Assembly (NCBI GenBank): GCA_018241425.1
Contig: JAFEDU010000005.1
Coordinates: 160,464 to 224,463 of the forward strand
Length of the DNA: 64,000 bases
DNA from: Pseudomonadota bacterium
GTDB lineage: Bacteria > Pseudomonadota > Gammaproteobacteria > Steroidobacterales > Steroidobacteraceae
Direction: 5' to 3'
Position 1 is the first letter of the stretch. Each line of letters begins with the position of its first letter. The notes beneath the pieces are model-generated. The model was given only the letters and a program-made list of their open reading frames with translations. It was not told the DNA's origin and searched no databases. Below, piece after piece: positions 49,278 through 57,412 of the stretch. Made by a program: the position numbers and the translations under genes.

Positions 49278-51379
49278 AGGCCCCTCCCGGCGCGGCCGCC
49301 GCGGCGGCCGCGCTCGAGCGCCCGGTGACGGCGCTGCGCGGCGTGGGAGCGGCGCTGGCGCAGAAGCTCGCGCGCCTCAACGTCGCACGCGTCGCAGACC
49401 TCCTGTTCCTCCTGCCGCTGCGCTACGAGGACCGCACGCGCGTGACGGCCATCGGTGCGCTGCTGCCGGGCGTGCGTGCGGCGGTCGAGGGCGAGGTGCA
49501 GCTCACCGAGGTCGCGTACCGCGGCCGGCGCCAGCTCCTGTGCCGCATCTCGGACGGCTCGGGGATGCTCACGCTGCGGTTCTTCTATTTCTCGGGCAGC
49601 CAGCAGTCGAACCTTGCCCGCGGCACGCGCCTGCGCTGCTTCGGGGAGGTGCGGCGCGGGCCACTGGGACTGGAGATCGTGCACCCGGAGTACCGGCGGC
49701 TGCTGGGCGAGCAGGCCCCGCTGGAGGAGAGCCTGACGCCCATCTACCCGCTCACCGAGGGCGTCCCGCAGGGACGGCTGCGGGCGCTGGTGGCCGAGGC
49801 CCTGCGTGAACTCGAGCGCAGCCCGCTCACCGACTACCTCGCAGGCAGCGCGCAGCTGCCGCAGGGACTGCCGACGCTGGCGCAGGCCCTGAGCTACCTG
49901 CACCGCCCGCCGCGCGAGGCGCAGCTGGAGGAGCTCGCCGCCGGGCGCCACCCCGCGCAGCAGCGCCTCGCGTTCGAGGAGCTGCTGGCCCACCACCTGA
50001 CGCTCAAGCTGCGCAAGCGCTCGCTGACGAAGGATCCGGCCTTCGCGCTCGCCGACCCGGACGGGCTCGCGCAGCGGTTCGTGGCGGCGCTCCCGTTCGT
50101 CATGACCGGCGCCCAGGCGCGCACGCTCGCCGAGGCCGAACGGGACCTCGGGGGCGGTGCGCCCATGTCACGCCTGGTACAGGGCGACGTCGGCTGCGGC
50201 AAGACCGTGGTGGCCGCGGCCGCGGCGGCGCGTGCCGCCGGCTCGGGCCTGCAGGCCGCGCTCATGGCGCCCACCGAGCTGCTGGCGGAGCAGCACTGGC
50301 GCAACTTCTCGCAGTGGTTCCGGCCGCTGTCGCAGACCGTGGCGCTCCTGTCCGGTTCGCAGCCGGCGCGCACGCGCCGCAGCGCGCTGGAGGCCATCGC
50401 CTCCGGCGAGGTGCGCATCGTGGTCGGCACGCATGCGCTCTTCCAGGAGGGCATCGAGTTCAAGAACCTCGCGCTCGTCATCGTCGACGAGCAGCACCGC
50501 TTCGGCGTGCAGCAGCGGCTGAAGCTGCAGGAGAAGGGCCACAAGACCGGCCGCGTGCCGCACCAGCTGATCATGACGGCGACCCCGATCCCGCGCACGC
50601 TGGCGATGACGGCCTACGCGGACCTCGACATCTCGGTGATCGACGAGCTGCCGCCGGGGCGCACCCCGGTGCAGACGGTCGTGATCCCGGAGCAGCGCCG
50701 TGCCGAGGTGGTCGAGCGCATCGTGCAGGCCTGCCGCGCCGGCCGGCAGGCCTACTGGGTGTGCCCGCTGATCGAGGAGTCGGACGAGCTGCGCGCCCAG
50801 GCCGCCGAGGAGACCGCCGCCAGCCTCACCGCGGCGCTCCCGGGCGTGCGGGTCGGGCTCGTGCACGGGCGCATGCCGCCGGCCGCCAAGGATGCCGCGA
50901 TGCTGGCGTTCAAGGCGGGCAAGATCCAGCTCCTGGTCGCGACCACGGTGATCGAGGTGGGTGTGGACGTCCCCAACGCGACGCTCATGATGATCGAGAA
51001 CGCCGAGCGCATGGGGCTCGCGCAGCTGCACCAGCTGCGCGGCCGGGTCGGGCGCGGCACCGAGGCCAGCACCTGCGTGCTCCTGTACCGCGCGCCGCTG
51101 TCGCCGCTCGCGCGCGAGCGCCTCAAGGTGATCCGGGAGACGAACGACGGGTTCGAGATCGCGCGGCGCGACCTGGCGCTGCGCGGTCCGGGCGAGCTGC
51201 TCGGCACGCGCCAGACGGGCCTTGCGCAGCTGCGGGTGGCCGACCTCATGCGCGATGCGGCGCTGCTGCCCAGAGTGCAGGAGGCAGCGGATAAGTTCCT
51301 GGAACGCGACCCCGATGCGATCGCGGCGCTCACCGCGCGCTGGGTCGGCGAGGGCGAGCGCTACGGGCGCGTGGGGTAG
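49256..51379 (+). CDS. recG: ATP-dependent DNA helicase RecG
   Basis: Reverses stalled forks and processes branched DNA. The 707-residue protein has the N-terminal wedge domain (TALRGVGAALAQKLARLNVARVADLLFLLPLRYEDR), helicase motif I GDVGCGKTVVAAAA, TAPTELLAEQH-type motif Ia, DEQH box (VIVDEQHRFGVQQR), TATPIPRTLAMT, and the C-terminal motifs TTVIEVGVDVPNATLMMIENAERMGLAQLHQLRGRVGRG. The GTG at 49256 overlaps the ridA end by 22 bp. It converges on the GH92 gene. Confidence 0.96.
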   Translation: MHPAPRLKAPPGAAAAAAALERPVTALRGVGAALAQKLARLNVARVADLLFLLPLRYEDRTRVTAIGALLPGVRAAVEGEVQLTEVAYRGRRQLLCRISDGSGMLTLRFFYFSGSQQSNLARGTRLRCFGEVRRGPLGLEIVHPEYRRLLGEQAPLEESLTPIYPLTEGVPQGRLRALVAEALRELERSPLTDYLAGSAQLPQGLPTLAQALSYLHRPPREAQLEELAAGRHPAQQRLAFEELLAHHLTLKLRKRSLTKDPAFALADPDGLAQRFVAALPFVMTGAQARTLAEAERDLGGGAPMSRLVQGDVGCGKTVVAAAAAARAAGSGLQAALMAPTELLAEQHWRNFSQWFRPLSQTVALLSGSQPARTRRSALEAIASGEVRIVVGTHALFQEGIEFKNLALVIVDEQHRFGVQQRLKLQEKGHKTGRVPHQLIMTATPIPRTLAMTAYADLDISVIDELPPGRTPVQTVVIPEQRRAEVVERIVQACRAGRQAYWVCPLIEESDELRAQAAEETAASLTAALPGVRVGLVHGRMPPAAKDAAMLAFKAGKIQLLVATTVIEVGVDVPNATLMMIENAERMGLAQLHQLRGRVGRGTEASTCVLLYRAPLSPLARERLKVIRETNDGFEIARRDLALRGPGELLGTRQTGLAQLRVADLMRDAALLPRVQEAADKFLERDPDAIAALTARWVGEGERYGRVG

Positions 51380-51399
51380 CCCGCGCGCGACATGCCGCG

Positions 51400-53757
51400 C
51401 TAGTTCGAAACCCCCTCGCGCGACATCGAGTAAGGCTGCTCCGCGTGCGCCCCCGGCCAGTCGCGCCGCGGCTGGGCCTGCATCACGAACTCGAGCGTGC
51501 CGCCCGCCGTGATTTCCTCCTGCCTGATGAACACCCGCTCGAGCGGCCTGCCGTTCAGGAGCACGCGGCCGACGTAGGGGTGCGCGGCATCCAGGCCGCG
51601 CGCGCTCACCGTGAACGTGTGGCCGTTGGGCTGGTGCAGCACGGCGCGCTTCACGAACGGCCGTCCGAGGATGTACTCGTTGCTCGCCGGGGTCACGGGG
51701 TAGAAGCCGAGCGCGGTGAACAGGTACCAGGCCGACATCTGCCCGAGGTCGTCGTTGCCCACCAGCCCCTCAGGCTTGGGCGCGTACTGGCTCGACATGA
51801 TGGTGGCGAGGCGCGCCTGGGTGCGCCAGGGCTGGCCAGCGGCGGCGTACAGGTAGGCGACGTGGTGGCTCGGCTCGTTGCCGTGCGCGTACCAGCCGAT
51901 GAGGCCGGTGATGTCCTCCATGTGCGCGAACACCTTGGGATCGATCTTGGCGTCGAACACCTGGTCGATCTGGTTGAGCAGCGCATCTGCCCCGCCGTGC
52001 GCCTGCGCAAGTCCGGCCACATCCTGCGGCACGTACCAGGAGTACTGCCAGGCGTTGCCCTCCGTGTAATCAGTCCCATAACCGCTCGCCGCCGGGTCGA
52101 ACGGGGTGCGGAAGCTGCCCTCGCGCACGCGCGCGCGCATGAAGCCGGTGGCCGGGTCGTAGGCGTGCTTCCAGTTCGCGGCGCGCGCGTAGAACTGCTG
52201 CGCGAGGTCCTCCCGTCCCAGCGCCTGCGCCATGCGCGCAATGGTCCAGTCGTCGTAGGCGTACTCGAGGGTCTTGGAGGCGGCCTCGCCCTCCTCGTCG
52301 ATCGGCACGTAGCCGAGCTCCATGTAGGGCTTCAGTCCCCCGTAGGGACCGTAGGTGGCGGTGGCCACCATCGCATTCAGCGCCGCCTGGGCATCGTAGC
52401 CGCGGATGCCCTTCATGTAGGCATCGGCGATCACCGCGACCGCGTGGTAGCCGATCATGCACCAGGTCTCCTGCCCGTGGAACGCCCACACCGGCAGCAT
52501 CCCGTAGGGACTTACCTGCTGGGCGGCCACGAGCGACTTCACGACATCCTCGGTGCGCTGCGCGGGCTGGATGAGCGTCATGAGCGGGTGCAGGGCGCGG
52601 TAGGTGTCCCACAGCGAGAAGGTCGAGTAGTTGGTGAAGCCCTGCGCCTGGTGCACCGCATTGTCGGGGCCGCGGTAGCGGCCGTCGGCGTCCATGAAGA
52701 GGCTCGGCGCCATGAGCGCGTGGTAGAGCGAGGTGTAGAAGCTTACGCGCGTGGCCGTATCGCCCTCGACCTCGAACACCCCGAGCGCCGCCTGCCATTT
52801 CGCGCGCGCGGATGCGCGCACCGCCTCGAAGTCCCAGCCGGGCATCTCGGCCTCGAGGTTGGCGAGCGCGTTGGCCTCGCTCACCGGGGAGATCGCCACC
52901 TTCACCAGGAGCGCCTGCCCCGGCACGCCCGCGAAGTCGAACACGCCGACCAGCTGCCGCCCCTCGACCTGGGCACGCGCGCGCGGATCCTTCGCCCCCG
53001 GCGGCGGGAAGCCCTTGTAGGCGACGTCGGTCTCGGTGTCGTGGAGCGCATGCCCCGAGCTGGGTGCGGAGAAGCGCATCGCGAAGTACAGGTGCCGCCC
53101 CGGTGCCCAGCCGCGGGTTTCGCGGAAGCCCGTGACGGTGCCGTCCGTCCGCACCCGCAGGCGCGACCAGAGCACCTTGCCCGGGTAGTCATACATGCTG
53201 GTGCGCAGGTCGACGAGCACGTGGGCCGGGCGCCCGGCGGGGAAGGTATAGCGGTGCACCCCGACGCGCTCGCCGGCGGTGAGCTCGGCTCGCACCTGGT
53301 AGTCCTCGAGCGTGACGGCGTAGTAGCCGGGCTGCGCGACCTCGCTCGCGTGCGAGAAGCGGGCGCTGTAGCCGCTGCCCGGCACGTCCGGGTCGCCGCG
53401 CTCCAGGCGCACGTCACCGGCGATCGGCATGACCAGCACGTCGCCCAGGTCCGAGTGCCCGGTGCCCGAGAAGTGCGTGTGCGAGAAACCGACGATGGAG
53501 TGGTCCTCGTAGCGATAGCCGGCCGCCCAGCCGTAGGCCTGCGAGCGCACCTGGATGCGGGTGTCGGGACTCAACTGCACCATGCCGAAAGGCACGACCG
53601 CGCCAGGGAAGGTGTGCCCGTCGCCGCCAGTGCCGATGAACGGGTCCACCGCCTTGTAGGCATCCGCTCCGGGATCCGCGCCCAGCGCGGTCAGCGGGAC
53701 CAGGGCGAGCATGACGAGGGCGGCCGCGCGGGCGCGGCGGCGGTGACGGTGCGGCAT
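51400..53757 (-). CDS. GH92 family alpha-mannosidase
   Basis: Calcium-dependent exo-alpha-mannosidase family. The 785-residue precursor has a signal peptide (ALVMLALVPLTALGAD), then VDPFIGTGGDGHTFPGAVVPFGMVQLSPDT, GFSHTHFSGTGHSDLGDVLVMP, TSLYHALMAPSLFMDADGRYRG and YSTFSLWDTYRALHPLMTL, and near the end GNDDLGQMSAWYLFTALGFYPVTPASNEYILGRP, all GH92 landmarks including the acidic residues around NDDxGQMS. It is probably periplasmic or exported. It is divergent from a GH47 gene with only 57 bp between, suggesting shared control. Confidence 0.94.
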   Translation of the reverse strand: MPHRHRRRARAAALVMLALVPLTALGADPGADAYKAVDPFIGTGGDGHTFPGAVVPFGMVQLSPDTRIQVRSQAYGWAAGYRYEDHSIVGFSHTHFSGTGHSDLGDVLVMPIAGDVRLERGDPDVPGSGYSARFSHASEVAQPGYYAVTLEDYQVRAELTAGERVGVHRYTFPAGRPAHVLVDLRTSMYDYPGKVLWSRLRVRTDGTVTGFRETRGWAPGRHLYFAMRFSAPSSGHALHDTETDVAYKGFPPPGAKDPRARAQVEGRQLVGVFDFAGVPGQALLVKVAISPVSEANALANLEAEMPGWDFEAVRASARAKWQAALGVFEVEGDTATRVSFYTSLYHALMAPSLFMDADGRYRGPDNAVHQAQGFTNYSTFSLWDTYRALHPLMTLIQPAQRTEDVVKSLVAAQQVSPYGMLPVWAFHGQETWCMIGYHAVAVIADAYMKGIRGYDAQAALNAMVATATYGPYGGLKPYMELGYVPIDEEGEAASKTLEYAYDDWTIARMAQALGREDLAQQFYARAANWKHAYDPATGFMRARVREGSFRTPFDPAASGYGTDYTEGNAWQYSWYVPQDVAGLAQAHGGADALLNQIDQVFDAKIDPKVFAHMEDITGLIGWYAHGNEPSHHVAYLYAAAGQPWRTQARLATIMSSQYAPKPEGLVGNDDLGQMSAWYLFTALGFYPVTPASNEYILGRPFVKRAVLHQPNGHTFTVSARGLDAAHPYVGRVLLNGRPLERVFIRQEEITAGGTLEFVMQAQPRRDWPGAHAEQPYSMSREGVSN

Positions 53758-53814
53758 CGATGGACTCCGGGGCGCTTATGGGTCGGCGCGCGATGGGCTA
53801 TTGTGCCGTAAGCC

Positions 53815-55188
53815 ATGGCCGCGACCCGCTCCGTCGTCCTTGCCTTCGTGCTCGCCCTGCTGCCGGGGCTCGCAGCGGCCGTACCGGCGCCGCAGGATGC
53901 GCACGCGGCCGAGATGGCCGCGCGCGTGCAGGCGGAGTTCCGGCATGCCTGGGACGGTTACCGCACCTATGCTTGGGGACACGATGCGCTGAAGCCCCTG
54001 AGCCGCGGCGCGCGCGACTGGTACGGGCAGTCGCTGCTCATGACCCCGGTGGATGCGCTCGACACGCTCCTCATCATGGGCATGCACGAGGAGGCGCAGG
54101 CGGACCTCGAGCTCATCGCCCGTGAACTGTCCTTCGACCGTGACCTCGAGGTGAAGCACTTCGAGATCGTCATCCGCCTCCTCGGGGGACTCCTTTCTTC
54201 TTACGAGCTCACCGGGGACCGCCGGCTCCTTGCGCTCGCCGACGACCTCGGTACGCGCCTCCTGCCCGCCTTTGACTCCCCGACCGGGCTGCCGTACGTG
54301 TACGTCAACCTGCGCACCGGGGCCGTGCGCGGCACCATCAGCAACCCGGCCGAGGCTGCCCTCATCCTCGAATACGGCAAGCTCGCGGACCTCACCGGCA
54401 AGACCCGCTACCGCGAGCGCGCCATGAAGGCGTTGCGCGCGGTGTACGAGCGGCGCTCGCCCCGGGGGCTCGTCGGCGAGCGCTTCGACGTCGAGAGCGG
54501 CCAGTGGACCAACACGCACAGCCATATCGGCGCACGCATCGACTCCTACTACGAGTACCTCTTCAAGTGCTGGCGCCTGTTCGGCGACCGCGAGTGCCTG
54601 GCGATGTGGCAGAGCTCGAGCGCCGCCGCACTGCGCAGCTATCCGCAGCAGGTCGACCGCCTCACCTGGTACGGGCAGGTGGACATGAACACCGGGGCGG
54701 TGGTCGGGAGCGAGTTCGGCTCGCTGGAGGCGTTCTTCCCCGGGCTGCTCGCCTACTCCGGGCACATCCCCGAGGCACGCCGCCTGCACGAGGCCGCGGT
54801 GGTGATGTGGGACGTCGCCGGCATCGAGCCGGAGACTTACGACTTCCGCGCGCACCGCATCACCGATGCGGGCTACCCGCTGCGCCCGGAGATCGTGGAG
54901 TCGACCTGGTATCTCTACCGGCTCACGGGCGATCCCCACTACCGTGCCGTCGGGGAGCACCTGTTCGCGGACTTCGTGCGCTACTGCCGCACCGAGGCCG
55001 GTTATGCGGCCCTGAGTGACGTGCGCTCCAAGGCGCAGGCCGACGACATGGAGAGCTTCGTGCTCGCCGAGACCTTCAAGTACTTCTACCTGCTGTTCGC
55101 GCCGCCCGGCACCCTGAACCTGGACAAGGTGGTGCTCAACACGGAGGCCCACCCGCTCAGGCGCAAGACCCTCCCGAAGCGCGACTGA
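53815..55188 (+). CDS. GH47 family alpha-1,2-mannosidase
   Basis: GH47 enzymes cleave alpha-1,2-mannosyl links with inversion and calcium. The 457-residue precursor has a signal peptide (VVLAFVLALLPGLAAA) and the (alpha/alpha)7-barrel landmarks HAWDGYRTYAWGHDALKPLS, TPVDALDTLLIMGMHEEAQAD, FEIVIRLLGGLLSSYELTGD, GARIDSYYEYLFKCWRLFGD, LRPEIVESTWYLYRLTGDP, DDMESFVLAETFKYFYLLFA and a final NTEAHPL, whose Thr-Glu binds calcium in the family. Bacterial GH47 proteins are uncommon next to eukaryotic ones. The pair with GH92 suggests sequential demannosylation. Confidence 0.93.
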   Translation: MAATRSVVLAFVLALLPGLAAAVPAPQDAHAAEMAARVQAEFRHAWDGYRTYAWGHDALKPLSRGARDWYGQSLLMTPVDALDTLLIMGMHEEAQADLELIARELSFDRDLEVKHFEIVIRLLGGLLSSYELTGDRRLLALADDLGTRLLPAFDSPTGLPYVYVNLRTGAVRGTISNPAEAALILEYGKLADLTGKTRYRERAMKALRAVYERRSPRGLVGERFDVESGQWTNTHSHIGARIDSYYEYLFKCWRLFGDRECLAMWQSSSAAALRSYPQQVDRLTWYGQVDMNTGAVVGSEFGSLEAFFPGLLAYSGHIPEARRLHEAAVVMWDVAGIEPETYDFRAHRITDAGYPLRPEIVESTWYLYRLTGDPHYRAVGEHLFADFVRYCRTEAGYAALSDVRSKAQADDMESFVLAETFKYFYLLFAPPGTLNLDKVVLNTEAHPLRRKTLPKRD

Positions 55189-55236
55189 GCAGGCGTCGTG
55201 AACTGGCCGGGTGTGCAGCGTCTGGCCGCCATGGCA

Positions 55237-55268
55237 GCTTTGCCAAATTTTGCCAAAGCGCCTAAAAT
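55237..55268 (+). promoter_or_regulatory. Promoter and inverted-repeat operator of the parDE-type pair
   Basis: TTGCCA (55240-55245) and TAAAAT (55263-55268) are spaced by 17 bp, a strong sigma70 match. An inverted repeat with arms GCTTTG (55237-55242) and CAAAGC (55254-55259) overlaps the -35 and spacer, as expected for an autoregulated antitoxin. The predicted start near 55275 falls on the first antitoxin ATG, so the message may be leaderless. Confidence 0.6.
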
Positions 55269-55274
55269 GAGTTC

Positions 55275-55508
55275 ATGAGCACGATGAATATCTCCCTGCC
55301 TGAGGAGCTAAAAGACTTCGTCGATGAGCAAGCGAAGCGCGGATATGGCACGAGCAGCGAGTATGTGCGCGAGCTGATCCGCAGGGATCAGGACCGCTTA
55401 CGTCTGCGAGGTCTCCTGTTGGCGGGAGCGGAGTCGAAAGCCAGCGTGACCGCGGATGCCAAGTACTTTAAAAACCTTCGACGCAACGTGCGCGCGCAAA
55501 GGCGGTGA
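55275..55508 (+). CDS. ParD-family antitoxin
   Basis: The 77-residue protein has the ribbon-helix-helix N-terminus of ParD (MNISLPEELKDFVDEQAKRGYGTSSEYVRELIRRDQDRLRLRGLLL), used for DNA binding and autorepression, and a C-terminal basic tail that would bind the toxin. Two starts are possible: ATG 55275 and ATG 55284; the second gives the classic MNISLP beginning. Its TGA overlaps the toxin GTG (GTGA), so antitoxin is translated first. Confidence 0.88.
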   Translation: MSTMNISLPEELKDFVDEQAKRGYGTSSEYVRELIRRDQDRLRLRGLLLAGAESKASVTADAKYFKNLRRNVRAQRR

Positions 55509-55834
55509 CTGCCAAGCCAGTCGCGTTGCGCGAACTTGCGCACCGCGATGTTGAGGAAGCCCTCGAGTACCATCTGACGGAAGCGGGTTTGGAGATTGCA
55601 TTGCGCTTCATTGATGGGCTCGAACGCGTGTACTCGCAAATTGGGGCTCATCCCGAGGCAGGATCTTCGCGCTATGCAATCGAACTGAGTTTGCCGCAAC
55701 TGCGATCCTGGACCCTTGGAGACTTTCCCTATCTGGTCTTCTATGCGGAGTCCGAGCACACGGTTGACGTGTGGCGCGTACTGCACGGGGCGCGTGATAT
55801 TCCAAATTGGATGAGAGAAGGCGCAGAGCGCTAG
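55505..55834 (+). CDS. ParE/RelE-superfamily toxin
   Basis: The 109-residue basic protein has the RelE/ParE fold pattern: RELAHRDVEEALEYHLTEAGLEIALRFIDGLERVYSQIGAHPEAGS, then LPQLRSWTLGDFPYLVFYAESEHTVDVWRVLHGARDIP at the C-terminus. ParE members poison DNA gyrase and RelE members cut mRNA; the partner type favours ParE, but the target cannot be read from sequence. The frame is intact. Confidence 0.87.
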   Translation: MTAKPVALRELAHRDVEEALEYHLTEAGLEIALRFIDGLERVYSQIGAHPEAGSSRYAIELSLPQLRSWTLGDFPYLVFYAESEHTVDVWRVLHGARDIPNWMREGAER

Positions 55835-55985
55835 CAACCTCGCCGCGCCATGGCATGCCCGGTGGATTCATTCGGTCCTAAGTGATCCGTCACCGGCGAT
55901 CGAATCGAGACGCGCCGGGGCTCTATATGAACCTCTAAGCTGCGGCCGCCTGTGGTAACGTGCAGCCGGCTTCGCCCCAACCGCC

Positions 55986-56915
55986 ATGGCCGCCACCAGC
56001 CCCGAACTCCCGCTCGCCCCCCGACCCACCGAGGCCCCGCTCGGGGCACGCCTGGTCAGCCGCGCCACCGAGTACGCGCGCCTCATGCGCCTGGACCGCC
56101 CGATCGGTACCTGGCTGCTCCTGTGGCCGGCGCTGTGGGCGCTGTGGATCGCCGGCGCCGGGCGCCCGGACCCGAAGGTGCTGATCGTGTTCGTGCTCGG
56201 GGTGTTCGTGATGCGTGCGGCCGGCTGCGTCATCAACGACTTCGCCGACCGCAACATCGACCCGCACATCCGCCGCACGCGCGACCGGCCGCTCGCCGCG
56301 CGGCGCGTCTCGCCGCGCGAGGCGCTGGCGCTGTTCGCGGTGCTGAACCTCATCGCGCTGTTCCTGGTGACGCGGCTGGACGCCTTCACCGTGAAGCTCG
56401 CGTTCATCGGCGCCGGACTCACCGTGTCCTACCCGTTCTTCAAGCGCTTCTTCCCGATGCCGCAGCTCTACCTCGGCATCTCATTCGGGGGCTTCAGCGT
56501 GCTCATGGCCTTCGCCGCCGAGACCGGCGCGCTGCCGCGCGTGGCGTGGGTGCTCTACATCGCCGCGGTCATGTGGGCCTCGCTCTACGACACGGTCTAC
56601 GCGATGGTCGACCGCGAGGACGACCTCAAGATCGGCGTCAAGTCGAGCGCCATCCTGTTCGCCGACATGGACAAGACCCTCATCGGCGTCATGCAGCTGA
56701 TGATGCTGGGCGCCCTGTGGCTGGTGGGCCGCAACATGGAGTTCGGCGGCTGGTACTACGCGGGCGTGGTCGCCGCCGCGGTGCTGTTCGCCTGGCAGCA
56801 GTGGCTCATCCGCCGCCGCGAGCCCGGGGGCTGCCTGCGCGCGTTCCTCAACAACCAGTACGTCGGCTGCGCCATCTTCGTGGGCATCCTGCTGCAGTAC
56901 GTCTACGCCCCTTGA
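55986..56915 (+). CDS. ubiA: 4-hydroxybenzoate polyprenyltransferase UbiA
   Basis: Attaches the polyprenyl tail to 4-hydroxybenzoate in ubiquinone synthesis. The 309-residue membrane protein has about eight spans and the two aspartate-rich motifs: VINDFADRNIDPHIRRTRDRPL and DTVYAMVDREDDLKIGVKSSA, plus the N-terminal MRLDRPIGTWLLLWPALWAL. Signature residues for Mg-diphosphate binding are all there. Its TGA overlaps the TTG start of dgkA. Confidence 0.96.
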   Translation: MAATSPELPLAPRPTEAPLGARLVSRATEYARLMRLDRPIGTWLLLWPALWALWIAGAGRPDPKVLIVFVLGVFVMRAAGCVINDFADRNIDPHIRRTRDRPLAARRVSPREALALFAVLNLIALFLVTRLDAFTVKLAFIGAGLTVSYPFFKRFFPMPQLYLGISFGGFSVLMAFAAETGALPRVAWVLYIAAVMWASLYDTVYAMVDREDDLKIGVKSSAILFADMDKTLIGVMQLMMLGALWLVGRNMEFGGWYYAGVVAAAVLFAWQQWLIRRREPGGCLRAFLNNQYVGCAIFVGILLQYVYAP

Positions 56916-57283
56916 GCCGCTTCAAGAACCGCCCGTTCACCGAGCGCCTGGGCTATGCCCTGCGCGGCTTCGCCGCCGCGGCCGGGAGCGAGCGCAGCCT
57001 GCGCGTGCAGCTGGTCGCGGTGCCCGCGGTGTTCGTGGCGCTGTGGTGGCTCAAGGCCGGCGCACTGTGGTGGGCCCTCGTGGCCATAAGCTGCGCCGCG
57101 GTGCTGAGCACGGAGCTCATGAACACCGCGCTCGAGCACCTGTGCGATGCGCTGCACCCGCACGAGAGCGAGGCCATCCGGGTCATCAAGGACTGCGCCG
57201 CCGCGGCGGTGCTCACCGCCTGCCTCGGGGCTCTCGCGGTGGCGGTGGCCCTGGGCCTGCACCTCTTCTATGGGGCCTCCTGA
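56912..57283 (+). CDS. dgkA: Diacylglycerol kinase DgkA
   Basis: This small trimeric membrane kinase recycles diacylglycerol. From TTG 56912 the 123-residue product has RFKNRPFTERLGYALRGFAAAAGSERSLRVQL, three membrane spans and the catalytic-site motif VLSTELMNTALEHLCDALHPHESEAIRVIKDCAAAAV, matching the family in length and order. Start and ubiA stop overlap (TTGA), indicating coupling. Confidence 0.93.
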   Translation: MSRFKNRPFTERLGYALRGFAAAAGSERSLRVQLVAVPAVFVALWWLKAGALWWALVAISCAAVLSTELMNTALEHLCDALHPHESEAIRVIKDCAAAAVLTACLGALAVAVALGLHLFYGAS

Positions 57284-57310
57284 AGGCCCCGCCCGCCGGG
57301 GGATTCCGAT

Positions 57311-57341
57311 TGTCGACTTTACGGGGTCCGTGTCGTTGACA
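57311..57341 (+). promoter_or_regulatory. Inverted repeat upstream of bioB, candidate BirA operator
   Basis: TGTCGAC (57311-57317) and GTTGACA (57335-57341) form arms with one mismatch, spaced by 17 bp. The E. coli BirA operator has TTGTAAAC and GTTTACAA arms with similar spacing. The site lies about 70 bp ahead of the bioB ATG, in the only gap before the operon. Confidence 0.4.
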
Positions 57342-57412
57342 CGGGAACCGCGCCTCGGGCATCGTCCCGCCGGGACGCACCTGCAAGCGACTGATTTCAC
57401 GAGGATCGATCC

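Noticed and set aside
51445..53811. Plus-strand open frame of 788 codons
   Set aside because: Exact antisense shadow of the GH92 gene; no ribosome site or domain.
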